Shown here in pieces: positions 31,805-39,030 of a stretch of 41,549 nucleotides of DNA. The stretch lies in contig CAYITQ010000002.1 in assembly GCA_964366335.1 (NCBI GenBank), positions 1 through 41,549 on the forward strand, read 5' to 3'. The stretch is from JACRNA01 sp964366335 (GTDB lineage Bacteria; Patescibacteriota; Microgenomatia; CAZETR01; Amesbacteraceae). Each line of letters opens with the position of its first letter. Within the stretch, counting starts at the first letter, position 1. The position numbers were made by a program, and so were the translations under genes. The notes beneath the pieces were generated by a model. The model had not been told where the DNA came from. It made no database searches and was given only the letters and a program-made list of their open reading frames with translations.

Positions 31805-33691
31805 CTAGGCAGTAGTAGTGGTAGTGTTTGTCCGATTAATAACTTCGTTTTTAATTTGATTGGAAAATTGTTCGACAGTCATAGTTTCAGATGCTTTTTT
31901 ACCACGAGTTCTAACTGCGACTGATCCAGACTCTATTTCTTTATCTCCCATGACCAATATATAAGGCACCTTTTGCATCTCGGCATCACGAATTTTGGCA
32001 CCCAGTGATTCTGCTCTGGAATCTAATTCACAACGGATATTGGCCAATTTTAAGGATTCCATTACCGACTGTGCATACTCGAGATGTTTTTCTGAAATTG
32101 GCAATACCGCCACCTGCACCGGAGCCAACCAAACTGGAAATGCACCTCCATAATGCTCAATAAGAATTCCAAAGAATCGTTCCATCGATCCAAAAACTAC
32201 ACGATGTACCATCACACATTGTTTTTCCTTACCATCTTTGTCGATATATGTGACATTAAAGCCTCTCCCAAGTTTTTTTAGATAAACTGACAGATTTTCT
32301 CTAGTTTTAAATTTGTGTTTAAATGTCTTTAATTTCCAAAAATCGTCAATTTCATCTTCGGTTGTCTCAGCGTTTGCTGGTTGATTGAAATCAAATTGGA
32401 CGGTACCCAGTTGCCATTCGCGCCCAATCGAATCTTTGACCTTGAGATCAATCTTTGGACCATAAAACACTCCTTCGCCTTCGTCAATTTTGTAATCAAA
32501 TCCTTCTGCAACTGCAGCTTTTTTGAGTGATTCTTCAGCGAAATTCCACATTTCAATGGTACCCAAATATTTTTCGGGTCTGGTGGAAATATAAACTTGA
32601 TAACTGGAAAAACCAAATAACGCATATACATCTTTCATGAGTTTTAAAACTTCACAAACTTCACCGATTACTTGTTCGGGTGCACAAAAAATATGTGAAT
32701 CATCTTGTGTAAATCCACGAACTCGAGTCATGCCATGGAGGACTCCCGCTCGTTCATATCGATAAACAGTCCCCAATTCACCAATCCGCATCGGTAATTC
32801 GCGATAACTCCTGGGATGATGATTGTAAATTTGAATATGATTAGGACAATTCATTGGTTTCAGTAATTCCTCAGTTTGATAATCGGGGGCACTTTCACCT
32901 TCAATAAATTCATGTAACATCACCGGAAACATTGAGTTTATATATTTTGATAAATGTCTACTTTTAACAAACATATCCATACTGGCAATATGAGGAGTAA
33001 AGACCAGCTGATAACCACGCTTATAGTGTTCTTTGCGCCAGTAATCCTCGACAATGTTGCGAACAATAGCAAGCTTAGGGTGCCACAGAATCAATCCTTG
33101 TCCAGTCAATGGATTGGTTGAAAATAGGTCAAGATCTTGTCCTAGTTTTCTATGATCTCTCTTTTTTGCCTCCTCAAGCATATTTAAATAATTACTCAAT
33201 TCTTTTTGGCTTGGCCAACAAGTGCCGTAAATACGGGTTAGCATTTTGTTTTTTTCAGACCCACGCCAATAAGCTCCAGCAATCGACTGAAGTTTGAAAT
33301 GTTGCATCTCTTTGGATGGATTTTCGACGTGACCCATTTTGCATAGATCAAGAAAATCTCCAGGGTCATTGGTCAAGAGTTTTTTCCCTTCGCCCGCAAA
33401 TTCTTCTAGCAATTCAATTTTGTAAGGATTATGCTTGAAAAGTTTTTTGGCTTCTTCGGGAGTTACTTCATTAAATTCAAAATGAGTCCACTTAGGCAAA
33501 ATTTCTCTCATTTTTGCCTCAATTTTTGGTAAGTCAGCATCGGAAATTACATGTCTACCCATGTCAAAGTCTTGGTAAAAACCATTTTCGATAGAGGGAC
33601 CAATGGCATTGTGGGCGCCAGGATACAACTCCAAAACGGCCTTGGCTAAAAGGTGTGCACAGCTATGTCTTAAATTGTCGAGATTGCTCAT
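31805..33691 (-). CDS. thrS: Threonyl-tRNA synthetase, TGS-less, with poly-Thr C-terminal tail
   Basis: Class II synthetase. Seen: editing-domain RHSCAHLLAKAVLELYPGA, zinc/catalytic MNCPNH, TRVRGFTQDDSHIFC (motif 2), YGPKIDLKVKDSIGREWQLGT, MVHRVVFGSMERFFGIL (motif 3) and anticodon-binding VAVLPISEKHLEYA. It starts at MSNLDNLRHS (33691), so the N-terminal TGS domain is missing; the in-frame GTG upstream lies in the terminator. The C-terminus ends T-N-T-T-T-T-T-A, an extension absent from ordinary ThrRS, which seems to double as a leader peptide for lysC-asd-thrC. Confidence 0.94.
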   Translation of the reverse strand: MSNLDNLRHSCAHLLAKAVLELYPGAHNAIGPSIENGFYQDFDMGRHVISDADLPKIEAKMREILPKWTHFEFNEVTPEEAKKLFKHNPYKIELLEEFAGEGKKLLTNDPGDFLDLCKMGHVENPSKEMQHFKLQSIAGAYWRGSEKNKMLTRIYGTCWPSQKELSNYLNMLEEAKKRDHRKLGQDLDLFSTNPLTGQGLILWHPKLAIVRNIVEDYWRKEHYKRGYQLVFTPHIASMDMFVKSRHLSKYINSMFPVMLHEFIEGESAPDYQTEELLKPMNCPNHIQIYNHHPRSYRELPMRIGELGTVYRYERAGVLHGMTRVRGFTQDDSHIFCAPEQVIGEVCEVLKLMKDVYALFGFSSYQVYISTRPEKYLGTIEMWNFAEESLKKAAVAEGFDYKIDEGEGVFYGPKIDLKVKDSIGREWQLGTVQFDFNQPANAETTEDEIDDFWKLKTFKHKFKTRENLSVYLKKLGRGFNVTYIDKDGKEKQCVMVHRVVFGSMERFFGILIEHYGGAFPVWLAPVQVAVLPISEKHLEYAQSVMESLKLANIRCELDSRAESLGAKIRDAEMQKVPYILVMGDKEIESGSVAVRTRGKKASETMTVEQFSNQIKNEVINRTNTTTTTA

Positions 33692-33829
33692 AGGTATATA
33701 AAAAACAAAAACCACCGCTTCATTGCTCCCGGGGTTCCAAGCAATTACTTTGGTGGCTTAATTATCCTTCGATTTCACTCAGGACTGAGTGGCGCAGGTT
33801 GGTGAGTCCTGCAATCAGAAATAAATTGT
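33692..33829 (-). promoter_or_regulatory. thrS 5' leader with nested terminator
   Basis: A 138-nt leader RNA. Stem CAGGACT/AGTCCTG sits in the first half. The terminator is nested: outer CCACC (33756-33752)/GGTGG (33716-33712), inner ATTGCT (33745-33740)/AGCAAT (33727-33722), then an 11-nt T-rich tract. The inner loop begins TGGAACC, the T-box bulge consensus, but the A2 helix is missing. No ATG leader ORF is present; a TTG ORF (L-Q-D-S-P-T-C-A-T-Q-S) has two Thr. Some form of attenuation is likely, mechanism open. Confidence 0.55.
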
Positions 33830-33835
33830 AAAGAT

Positions 33836-33865
33836 ATTATACTACTAAATTTTTCAGATAGTCAA
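33836..33865 (-). promoter_or_regulatory. Promoter of thrS
   Basis: TTGACT (33865-33860), 18-bp spacer, TATAAT (33841-33836), both within or at the end of nfo. Predicted start about 33829. Confidence 0.7.
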
Positions 33866-34658
33866 TATCCTTTTTGCGGGGTCCTTCTCCATCCCCCGGA
33901 ACTTCCATAATAATGGGGATATTAACCAGTCTTTTGTCATTTACAAAATCTTTCAAAGCGTCTTTGCCTATTTTGCCTTTGCCTAAATTTTCATGCCTGT
34001 CCACATGGGATCCAAAATCAGTCTTGGAATCATTGAAATGAATGGCACTCAGATATTTGATACCCACTTCCCGGCTAAATAAATCTAAGGCCTTATTGAG
34101 CGGAATTCCGGCAGCAAAAGTATGCTGAGTATCCAGGCAAATACCGATTTTTGGCTTATCCCCTATCCGGTCAATAATTTCCCGTAATTCATAAAAAGAA
34201 ACTCCTATGGTTCCACCTTGTCCGGCTGTGTTTTCAAAAATCAATTTAGTCCCCCTGGGACTACTATCCAAAATATAATTAATTGCGGTGACGACCTGAG
34301 TAATCTTTGATGCAAAGCCCGCTCCTTTGTGACTGCCAATATGAAATATTGTCCCGACAGCCTCAATTTCACGGGCCAATTGCTGATAAAAAATCAGTGA
34401 ATCAATACTAGCCTGGACATATTCCGGATCTTCTGAGGCCAGATTGACCAAGTAGACTCCATGAAAAAAGTGAGGACCAATATTTTTTTTCCTTTTGCTT
34501 TGTCTATATTTTTCCAATATCTCTGGCTTAAAAGGAGAAGTCCGCAGAGACCTGGGGGAACTGGCGAAGGTCATGAGGGTATTTCCGCCCATGTCAGCAA
34601 TTCTATCGATACATTTATCAAATCCTCCGGCTATGCTAACATGCGCTCCTAAATACAT
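33837..34658 (-). CDS. nfo: Endonuclease IV (AP endonuclease)
   Basis: TIM-barrel base-excision-repair nuclease with three zinc ions. Seen: MYLGAHVSIAGGFD (start), HIGSHKGAG, FENTAGQGGTIG, ICLDTQHTFAAG, IHFNDSKTDFGSHVDRHENLGKGKIG and IIMEVPGDGEG, covering the metal ligands. 273 aa. The start at 34658 is set by a TATAAT box six bases upstream; an upstream in-frame GTG would run antisense through tRNA-Val and is not used. Confidence 0.95.
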   Translation of the reverse strand: MYLGAHVSIAGGFDKCIDRIADMGGNTLMTFASSPRSLRTSPFKPEILEKYRQSKRKKNIGPHFFHGVYLVNLASEDPEYVQASIDSLIFYQQLAREIEAVGTIFHIGSHKGAGFASKITQVVTAINYILDSSPRGTKLIFENTAGQGGTIGVSFYELREIIDRIGDKPKIGICLDTQHTFAAGIPLNKALDLFSREVGIKYLSAIHFNDSKTDFGSHVDRHENLGKGKIGKDALKDFVNDKRLVNIPIIMEVPGDGEGPRKKDIDYLKNLVV

Positions 34659-34664
34659 ATATGT

Positions 34665-34670
34665 ATTATA
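34665..34670 (-). promoter_or_regulatory. -10 box of nfo
   Basis: TATAAT (34670-34665), six bases before the ATG at 34658, facing away from the tRNA-Val promoter. Confidence 0.55.
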
Positions 34671-34682
34671 CTCTAAAATTGT

Positions 34683-34688
34683 TATAAT
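34683..34688 (+). promoter_or_regulatory. -10 box of tRNA-Val
   Basis: TATAAT ending 11 bases before the first base of the mature tRNA; predicted start near 34695. Confidence 0.5.
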
Positions 34689-34699
34689 TATCAAACGAT

Positions 34700-34771
34700 G
34701 GGCATTTAGTTCAGGAGTAGAACGCCTCATTGACATTGAGGAGGTCGGGGGTGCGAAGCCTCCAGTGCCCA
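34700..34771 (+). tRNA. tRNA-Val (anticodon GAC)
   Basis: Full cloverleaf of 72 nt: acceptor GGGCATT/AGTGCCC, D arm GTTC/GAAC with a 7-nt loop containing GG, anticodon stem CCTCA/TGAGG with loop TTGACAT, T stem GGGGG/CCTCC. No CCA is encoded (ACAG follows). The T loop is TGCGAAG rather than TTCRANN, with G at position 55, which is unusual. Confidence 0.88.
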
Positions 34772-34779
34772 CAGAAATC

Positions 34780-35757
34780 TTAAACCTCACGGATAACCTC
34801 AAATCCTTTGAGGCTACCAACTACAGCAAAGCTATAGACTTTTTCCGCAATTCCCATTTGTTTAATTTTTTTGGCTGTTTCATTGAGTGTGGCTGCAGAA
34901 CCCACGGCATCATCAATTAATAAAACATGATTGAATTTAGTATCAATTTTATGGACAAAAATTGTTTCTCTGGCATTTCTTATTCGTTCTTCCAGTTTTC
35001 CCAAGGTCTTTTGAGCTACCCGGATTTTTCCAGGGTAAGCTTTGGACATTTCAATTTTAGGTAAAGATAAATTTAACCTTTTGGAAAATTCTTTTAGAAA
35101 TTGGACTTTACGTAATATACTATGAGGCAAATAACCCACAGCGTCAATTTTCAATAAATCGATGAGTTTATGAATGATTTCCCGGGATTCATCCGCTGTT
35201 TGCCAGATTAGTTCACGGTTTTCTGATTGCTTGGCATACAACATCATAGACCCGAGTCTGGTTTTACCAAAAGTCGGAAGACTATAAAAATCCAAATAAT
35301 AAACACCGTCCAAAAACATCTCAGACTCATAAGTTTTGGATATATTTTTGGTAGCATCGATGAAACCCGCGGAGGAAAAAAGTGAATTTACATTTTCCCG
35401 GTCTATGGTATATCTGGAAAGGAGACTGATTTCCTGATCAGATTTACTGACATTTTTTAACCAAGTCCGAAATCCGGAAATCCCGGTTGAAAATACCCCG
35501 GTGGGATCAACATAGGCAAAGTATTTATCCAAAAGCTCATTAATTTCCTGGACCTGGTCAGGAGATTTTATGGCTAAAGTATAAAAGACTTTTGGAGAGG
35601 TTCCGGATTTGGTCAGTTTCCCCGATTCAATTAGGGATTTAAGTTGTCTGTGCAGGGCGACATTACCTATTTCCAAGTGTCCGGCCAGATCCTTCACCCT
35701 GGCCTGACCGTTAGTCCGAATATATCCAAGAATTCTGATCTTTGTATCTGAAATCAT
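34780..35757 (-). CDS. Winged-helix regulator fused to a phosphoribosyltransferase-like domain
   Basis: N-terminal wHTH (residues 1-62: KIRILGYIRTNGQARVKDLAGHLEIGNVALHRQLKSLIESGKL). The C-terminal part has VLLIDDAVGSAATLNETAKKI (about 281-301), the PRPP-binding motif of type I phosphoribosyltransferases. 325 aa. The layout recalls PurR of Firmicutes, which binds PRPP but is not an enzyme; the middle domain (65-200) is not recognised. Its promoter is covered by palindromes, so autoregulation is likely. Ends 8 bp from tRNA-Val, convergent. Confidence 0.75.
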   Translation of the reverse strand: MISDTKIRILGYIRTNGQARVKDLAGHLEIGNVALHRQLKSLIESGKLTKSGTSPKVFYTLAIKSPDQVQEINELLDKYFAYVDPTGVFSTGISGFRTWLKNVSKSDQEISLLSRYTIDRENVNSLFSSAGFIDATKNISKTYESEMFLDGVYYLDFYSLPTFGKTRLGSMMLYAKQSENRELIWQTADESREIIHKLIDLLKIDAVGYLPHSILRKVQFLKEFSKRLNLSLPKIEMSKAYPGKIRVAQKTLGKLEERIRNARETIFVHKIDTKFNHVLLIDDAVGSAATLNETAKKIKQMGIAEKVYSFAVVGSLKGFEVIREV

Positions 35758-35793
35758 AGTACATAGTATACTATGTATAGTGTACTATGTCAA
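35755..35793 (-). promoter_or_regulatory. Operator-covered promoter of the wHTH-PRTase gene
   Basis: TTGACA (35793-35788), 17-bp spacer, TATACT (35770-35765). The same bases form a 9-bp inverted repeat CATAGTACA (35755-35763)/TGTACTATG (35781-35789) and a central perfect 14-bp palindrome CATAGTATACTATG (35762-35775). Binding there would block RNA polymerase directly. Confidence 0.8.
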
Positions 35794-35794
35794 T

Positions 35795-36397
35795 TTATCC
35801 CGTGGTTGTGACCATATAGCGCTCGGAAGAGAGCATGAATTTGGTACCTGATTTTTGGGCTTGGTTCCAGTAAAAACCTTTTCTTTTGCCAGCTCTGGCA
35901 TTACTTTGTGCCAACCAATTTCTGGACTCAGTCACCTTCATTCTCAGGTTTTTGATCAGGGACTTTAAGGTCTCAAAGAAATTGCGGTGATACACTCCAG
36001 GATTGACAACCGATTGCATGGTAGCAAGCTGTACTTCTTTGCCAAGGTCACCCACTGATCGGGCCATCATCTTTATCTCGTCTTGTATGGCGACAATTTG
36101 TTGTTTAACCTGGGCTTCAGCCTGAATAAAGATGGTCCGCTCTTGGGTAAGACGGTTTTCAAATCGCCTTTCCGCCTTCTTCTCACCTTGTTTTTCAGCC
36201 TGTTCCATATCTGTCAGAGAAAATTGCTGACCGGCCTTGAGGTCTCCGCTACCCTTGAGGCCAAACATCTGGGGAATATCCTCAGTGACAGCCTTTTGGA
36301 TCTGTATCTTGGCTTCTGAGGCAGTATCCTGGGAAAGCCCGCGTAAAGCCTCCAGGAAGCTATCTGGTGACCTATAGGACTTCTTAGTAGTTTGCAT
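35795..36397 (-). CDS. DUF5660-like coiled-coil protein
   Basis: 200 aa, charged, predicted helical (EQAEKQGEKKAERRFENRLTQ and following heptads), no signal peptide or membrane helix. The C-terminal region has VNPGVYHRNFFETLKSLIKNLRMKVTESRNWL, resembling a CPR-restricted family annotated DUF5660; I recall the family by pattern only. TATAAT seven bases before the ATG. Function unknown. Confidence 0.6.
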   Translation of the reverse strand: MQTTKKSYRSPDSFLEALRGLSQDTASEAKIQIQKAVTEDIPQMFGLKGSGDLKAGQQFSLTDMEQAEKQGEKKAERRFENRLTQERTIFIQAEAQVKQQIVAIQDEIKMMARSVGDLGKEVQLATMQSVVNPGVYHRNFFETLKSLIKNLRMKVTESRNWLAQSNARAGKRKGFYWNQAQKSGTKFMLSSERYMVTTTG

Positions 36398-36405
36398 GCC
36401 TCGTA

Positions 36406-37056
36406 TTATACCAGACCCATCAGGAAATCAAGAGTATTTTTACGGTCTTTGAGTTTGTTGTCCACCCGGACAGATTCCAAAATAAACTCCATTTTTAAAT
36501 CATGCCGTGCTTGAGAAATAGCGTCAGCCTTGAGCGTTTCGGGAGTCATTTTCTTTGAGGCCAAATATTGTTCAGTAGTTAATCCTAGTTTGGTAAAGTT
36601 TTCAACCAGAGCCGTCAGGCGGTGATGGGCTTCTTCTTCAGCTAATATGTCAGGTATTACCACATTTATTTGGCTATCTAACCACACAAAACGCTTATCC
36701 TTGTCTTGCATAGTTAATTGTTTTATATAATCTGCAGGAAGCTTTATTTCAGGAGCTTCGCAAGTGACGATTGAAAATTCCCAATCTTCGTTCAATCCTG
36801 ATTTTTCTAATTTAATTCTAGGCTGTAATATAGGTTTTAAAGACAATTTTTTAATTTGCCCGGCATAAATTCCGGGAAGAAGTTTTTCCACAGCCTTGCT
36901 ATAAACTTCATTTTTATTTAGACGGTCTTCGACATCTTTCCGTGGAGCCTTGCCTTTGCGGAATCCGGGTATTTCAGCTTCTTTGATTGCATGCTCTACC
37001 AGGTGCTCATACTCAATTTTAATTTTTGCCCAAGGCACAACCAGATTAAATTCCAT
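36406..37056 (-). CDS. tig: Trigger factor lacking the PPIase domain
   Basis: Ribosome-bound nascent-chain chaperone. The signature EIPGFRKGKAPRKDVEDRL (about 28-46) is the ribosome-docking loop; the N-terminal domain covers about 1-115 and the remainder resembles the helical C-terminal chaperone domain. At 216 aa it is half the normal length (about 430) and lacks the central FKBP-type domain. Its start overlaps the stop of a cyclophilin gene by one base (TAATG), so a separate PPIase is made alongside. Confidence 0.82.
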   Translation of the reverse strand: MEFNLVVPWAKIKIEYEHLVEHAIKEAEIPGFRKGKAPRKDVEDRLNKNEVYSKAVEKLLPGIYAGQIKKLSLKPILQPRIKLEKSGLNEDWEFSIVTCEAPEIKLPADYIKQLTMQDKDKRFVWLDSQINVVIPDILAEEEAHHRLTALVENFTKLGLTTEQYLASKKMTPETLKADAISQARHDLKMEFILESVRVDNKLKDRKNTLDFLMGLV

Positions 37057-37658
37057 TACTTGCTCAGGACCGTGGTATCTAAAAAGAGGTCGCCAATGGC
37101 CAATTTGTTGACCACATCCATGCCGGCTATGACTTTGCCAAAATAGGTATATTCATTATTTAGAAAGAGTGAATCTTTCTTGGTAATAAAGAATTGAGAA
37201 TCATTGCTGAATTCTTTGGGAAAAGCTTTGCGGGCCACTCCCACACTACCCACCACAAAGGGCTCAACTGATGTTTCTGTGGGTAAATTGGAATTTCCAC
37301 CCGTCCCATTTCCCACCGGGTCACAGCCCTGAACAACCCAATCTTCTACCCGGTGCCAAGTCAGATTATTGCAATAGCCGCTATTAAATTTGGCCAAAAA
37401 GTTAGCCACCGTCTTGGGTGCCAAATCGGGCCTAAGTTCCAAAATTATTTCCCCTTTTGAGGTATTTATTTTAACTTGGGGTTTAAAATTTGTGTCTATC
37501 ATATTTGCAGCCGATGTCGCCGTAGTATTTGTATTTTGATTGATTGTACCATCCGGCAAATTCTTGTTGCCAAATTTTTTGACAACGAACACGGTACCTA
37601 TCACCAATAATATTACCACAATTATTCCGGAAATTAGATACCTATTCTGATCTGTCAT
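37056..37658 (-). CDS. Membrane-anchored cyclophilin-type peptidyl-prolyl isomerase
   Basis: N-terminal membrane helix (about 8-26: LISGIIVVILLVIGTVFVV), a linker rich in N/T, then a cyclophilin domain: VKINTSKGEIILELRPDLAPKTVANFLA, LTWHRVEDWVVQGCDP, GSVGVARKAFPKEFSNDSQFFITKKDS and YTYFGKVIAGMDVVNKL. Catalytic Arg is in WHRV. The ATG at 37658 (MTDQNRYL) is six bases after a TATGAT box. Likely extracytoplasmic, so it may not substitute directly for the missing trigger-factor domain. Confidence 0.9.
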   Translation of the reverse strand: MTDQNRYLISGIIVVILLVIGTVFVVKKFGNKNLPDGTINQNTNTTATSAANMIDTNFKPQVKINTSKGEIILELRPDLAPKTVANFLAKFNSGYCNNLTWHRVEDWVVQGCDPVGNGTGGNSNLPTETSVEPFVVGSVGVARKAFPKEFSNDSQFFITKKDSLFLNNEYTYFGKVIAGMDVVNKLAIGDLFLDTTVLSK

Positions 37659-37678
37659 ACCCGTATCATACACGATTT

Positions 37679-37957
37679 CTACTCCAAAGGCAACAAAATA
37701 TTTTTATCAAATACCGGCATGATCAAAGATTGATCTTCAACCACAAATTCACTTATTTGCTTATTCAGTTCATTTAACGGATATTTGGGTAGTGGAGATG
37801 GTATAGGCGAAGGGGAAAAAATCCCCTTGCCTTCGGGACTTATAATAGATGCTGATTTAAAAACTGGAAGCCTAAACACAAACCAACCCAAGACCAAAAT
37901 AAATATTCCGGCCGGAATTGCCATCCAGACAGAACTAAGGCCGTGGGGTAACTTCAT
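37679..37957 (-). CDS. Small membrane-anchored protein, function unknown
   Basis: 92 aa. Hydrophobic helix at about 11-30 (VWMAIPAGIFILVLGWFVF), then a Pro/Ser-rich linker (SPSPIPSPLPKYP) and a short acidic tail. The start overlaps the end of the preceding gene by 23 nt. Family not recognised; gene order suggests an envelope operon with the cyclophilin. Confidence 0.6.
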   Translation of the reverse strand: MKLPHGLSSVWMAIPAGIFILVLGWFVFRLPVFKSASIISPEGKGIFSPSPIPSPLPKYPLNELNKQISEFVVEDQSLIMPVFDKNILLPLE

Positions 37958-38549
37958 ATATCAGTTGGGACGCACTAGTCAGTGCATCCTGGCTTTCTCG
38001 TAAATAACTAAAAAGGCTATCAATTCCCCAATAATTTTCTTGCCAATTGACGAGTTTACTCTCTGCCTCCAGGCGTTTACTTTTGGCCAACTGCAATTTT
38101 TGCTCATAGAGCTTGGAGTTGGTTTTATTAACCACCTCGGGAAAACTAAAAGTTTGTAATTGGTTTTGTAATAAGTCCAATCTTCCACTGGAAATCAAAA
38201 CACGCGCCGCGTTACTAAGCTTGGTAATTTTTTCAAGCTTGTTTTCCCAATTTTTGGATATTTTATTGATATCCGGGACGGTGTCCGCCGCTTTCACATC
38301 TTTTTCCCATGATTCCAGTTCAATCACAATCTGATTAATATCCGGTGTCAGGACACTATTTATACTTTGCAAATATTCGATAATTAATCTGTTTCTTTGA
38401 ATTAAGACGGTTTGAGTCTTGGCTATGGCTTCTTGGCGGGTGGCGCCAGTGTTGTATTGGCTAAACTGGTTTTTAGCCAAAATATATTGGTCATACGCCC
38501 CCTTATAATTTCCAAATGTAGCTAGAGTGAGAAGAAGTATTGATAACAT
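37935..38549 (-). CDS. Secreted or anchored coiled-coil protein, function unknown
   Basis: About 204 aa. N-terminal hydrophobic segment MLSILLLTLATFGNYKG, consistent with a signal peptide or anchor, then long helices (KTQTVLIQRNRLIIEYLQSI ... ENKLEKITKLSNAARVLI ... EQKLQLAKSKRLEAE). The ATG at 38549 is preferred because a TATAAT box at 38568-38563 overlaps the upstream in-frame ATG at 38564. Family not recognised. Confidence 0.6.
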   Translation of the reverse strand: MLSILLLTLATFGNYKGAYDQYILAKNQFSQYNTGATRQEAIAKTQTVLIQRNRLIIEYLQSINSVLTPDINQIVIELESWEKDVKAADTVPDINKISKNWENKLEKITKLSNAARVLISSGRLDLLQNQLQTFSFPEVVNKTNSKLYEQKLQLAKSKRLEAESKLVNWQENYWGIDSLFSYLRESQDALTSASQLIYEVTPRP

Positions 38550-38553
38550 AGTC

Positions 38554-38581
38554 TTGACAATCATTATACATGTTGTTTAAT
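38554..38581 (+). promoter_or_regulatory. Promoter of the small coiled-coil gene
   Basis: TTGACA (38554-38559), 16-bp spacer, TTTAAT (38576-38581), six bases before the ATG at 38588. It overlaps the TATAAT (38568-38563) of the divergent gene. Confidence 0.6.
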
Positions 38582-38587
38582 AGATAT

Positions 38588-38836
38588 ATGGCATTAACTA
38601 CACAGGATCTAAAAAAAATAAAGGCAATTGTCGAAGAAGTCGTCGAATTGAAGCTGGAAGAAAAACTGGAAGAAAAGCTGGAAGAAAAACTAAACGATAA
38701 GCTTAGACTATTACCTACGCGAGATGAATTTTTAACTAAAATGGATGAAGTTATGGGAGAACTTAAAGATACACGCGAAGAACAAACAATACTACAAGAC
38801 ATTCATCCAAACAACATTCACTCTTTTGCTAATTAA
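38588..38836 (+). CDS. Small coiled-coil protein with tandem LEEK repeats
   Basis: 82 aa. Begins MALTTQDLKKIKAIVEEVVE, continues with near-perfect 12-bp tandem repeats encoding LEEK (about 38652-38697), then LPTRDEFLTKMDEVMGELKDTREEQTILQ. Small proteins with this layout (variable linker, then LPT-x-DEF-x-x-MDE) are common in CPR genomes; this one is short at the C-terminus. Function unknown. Ends 4 bp before tRNA-Leu on the other strand. Confidence 0.65.
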   Translation: MALTTQDLKKIKAIVEEVVELKLEEKLEEKLEEKLNDKLRLLPTRDEFLTKMDEVMGELKDTREEQTILQDIHPNNIHSFAN

Positions 38837-38840
38837 TTTG

Positions 38841-38921
38841 TGCCCCCGAGAGGACTCGAACCTCTACAGGTTTCCCTATACGCTTCTAAAGCGTACGTGT
38901 ATACCATTTCACCACGGGGGC
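38841..38921 (-). tRNA. tRNA-Leu (anticodon UAG)
   Basis: 81 nt on the minus strand: acceptor GCCCCCG/CGGGGGC, anticodon stem TACGC/GCGTA with loop TTTAGAA, long variable arm, T arm AGAGG-TTCGAGT-CCTCT. No CCA is encoded. A TATAAT box (38936-38931) lies upstream with a predicted start near 38924. Confidence 0.95.
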
Positions 38922-38943
38922 AATAGCGAAATTATAGCATCAA

Positions 38944-38976
38944 AAAGCGCCGGCTCCTGCCCGATGCCGACGCTTT
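38944..38976 (-). terminator. Rho-independent terminator after the methyltransferase gene
   Basis: Stem AAAGCG-x-CGGC / GCCG-x-CGCTTT (10 bp around one mismatch) followed on the minus strand by a run of T. It separates the methyltransferase from tRNA-Leu and may also work on the plus strand. Confidence 0.65.
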
Positions 38977-39030
38977 AAAAATTTCGCAGTCTCAAAATTA
39001 ATCAAAACCACAAAACCTGTCTATACTATA

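Noticed and set aside
33712..33756. Canonical T-box riboswitch before thrS
   Set aside because: Only the TGGAACC bulge is present; the A2 helix, AGGGTGG context and a convincing Stem I are missing, so it is listed only as a leader of unknown mechanism.
34659..34820. N-terminal extension of nfo to 34820
   Set aside because: It would read antisense through tRNA-Val, and the conserved endonuclease IV start (MYLGAHVS) has its own -10 box six bases upstream.
38652..38697. Tandem 12-bp repeats as a CRISPR array or minisatellite
   Set aside because: They are in frame, encode LEEK heptads of a coiled coil and have no spacers.
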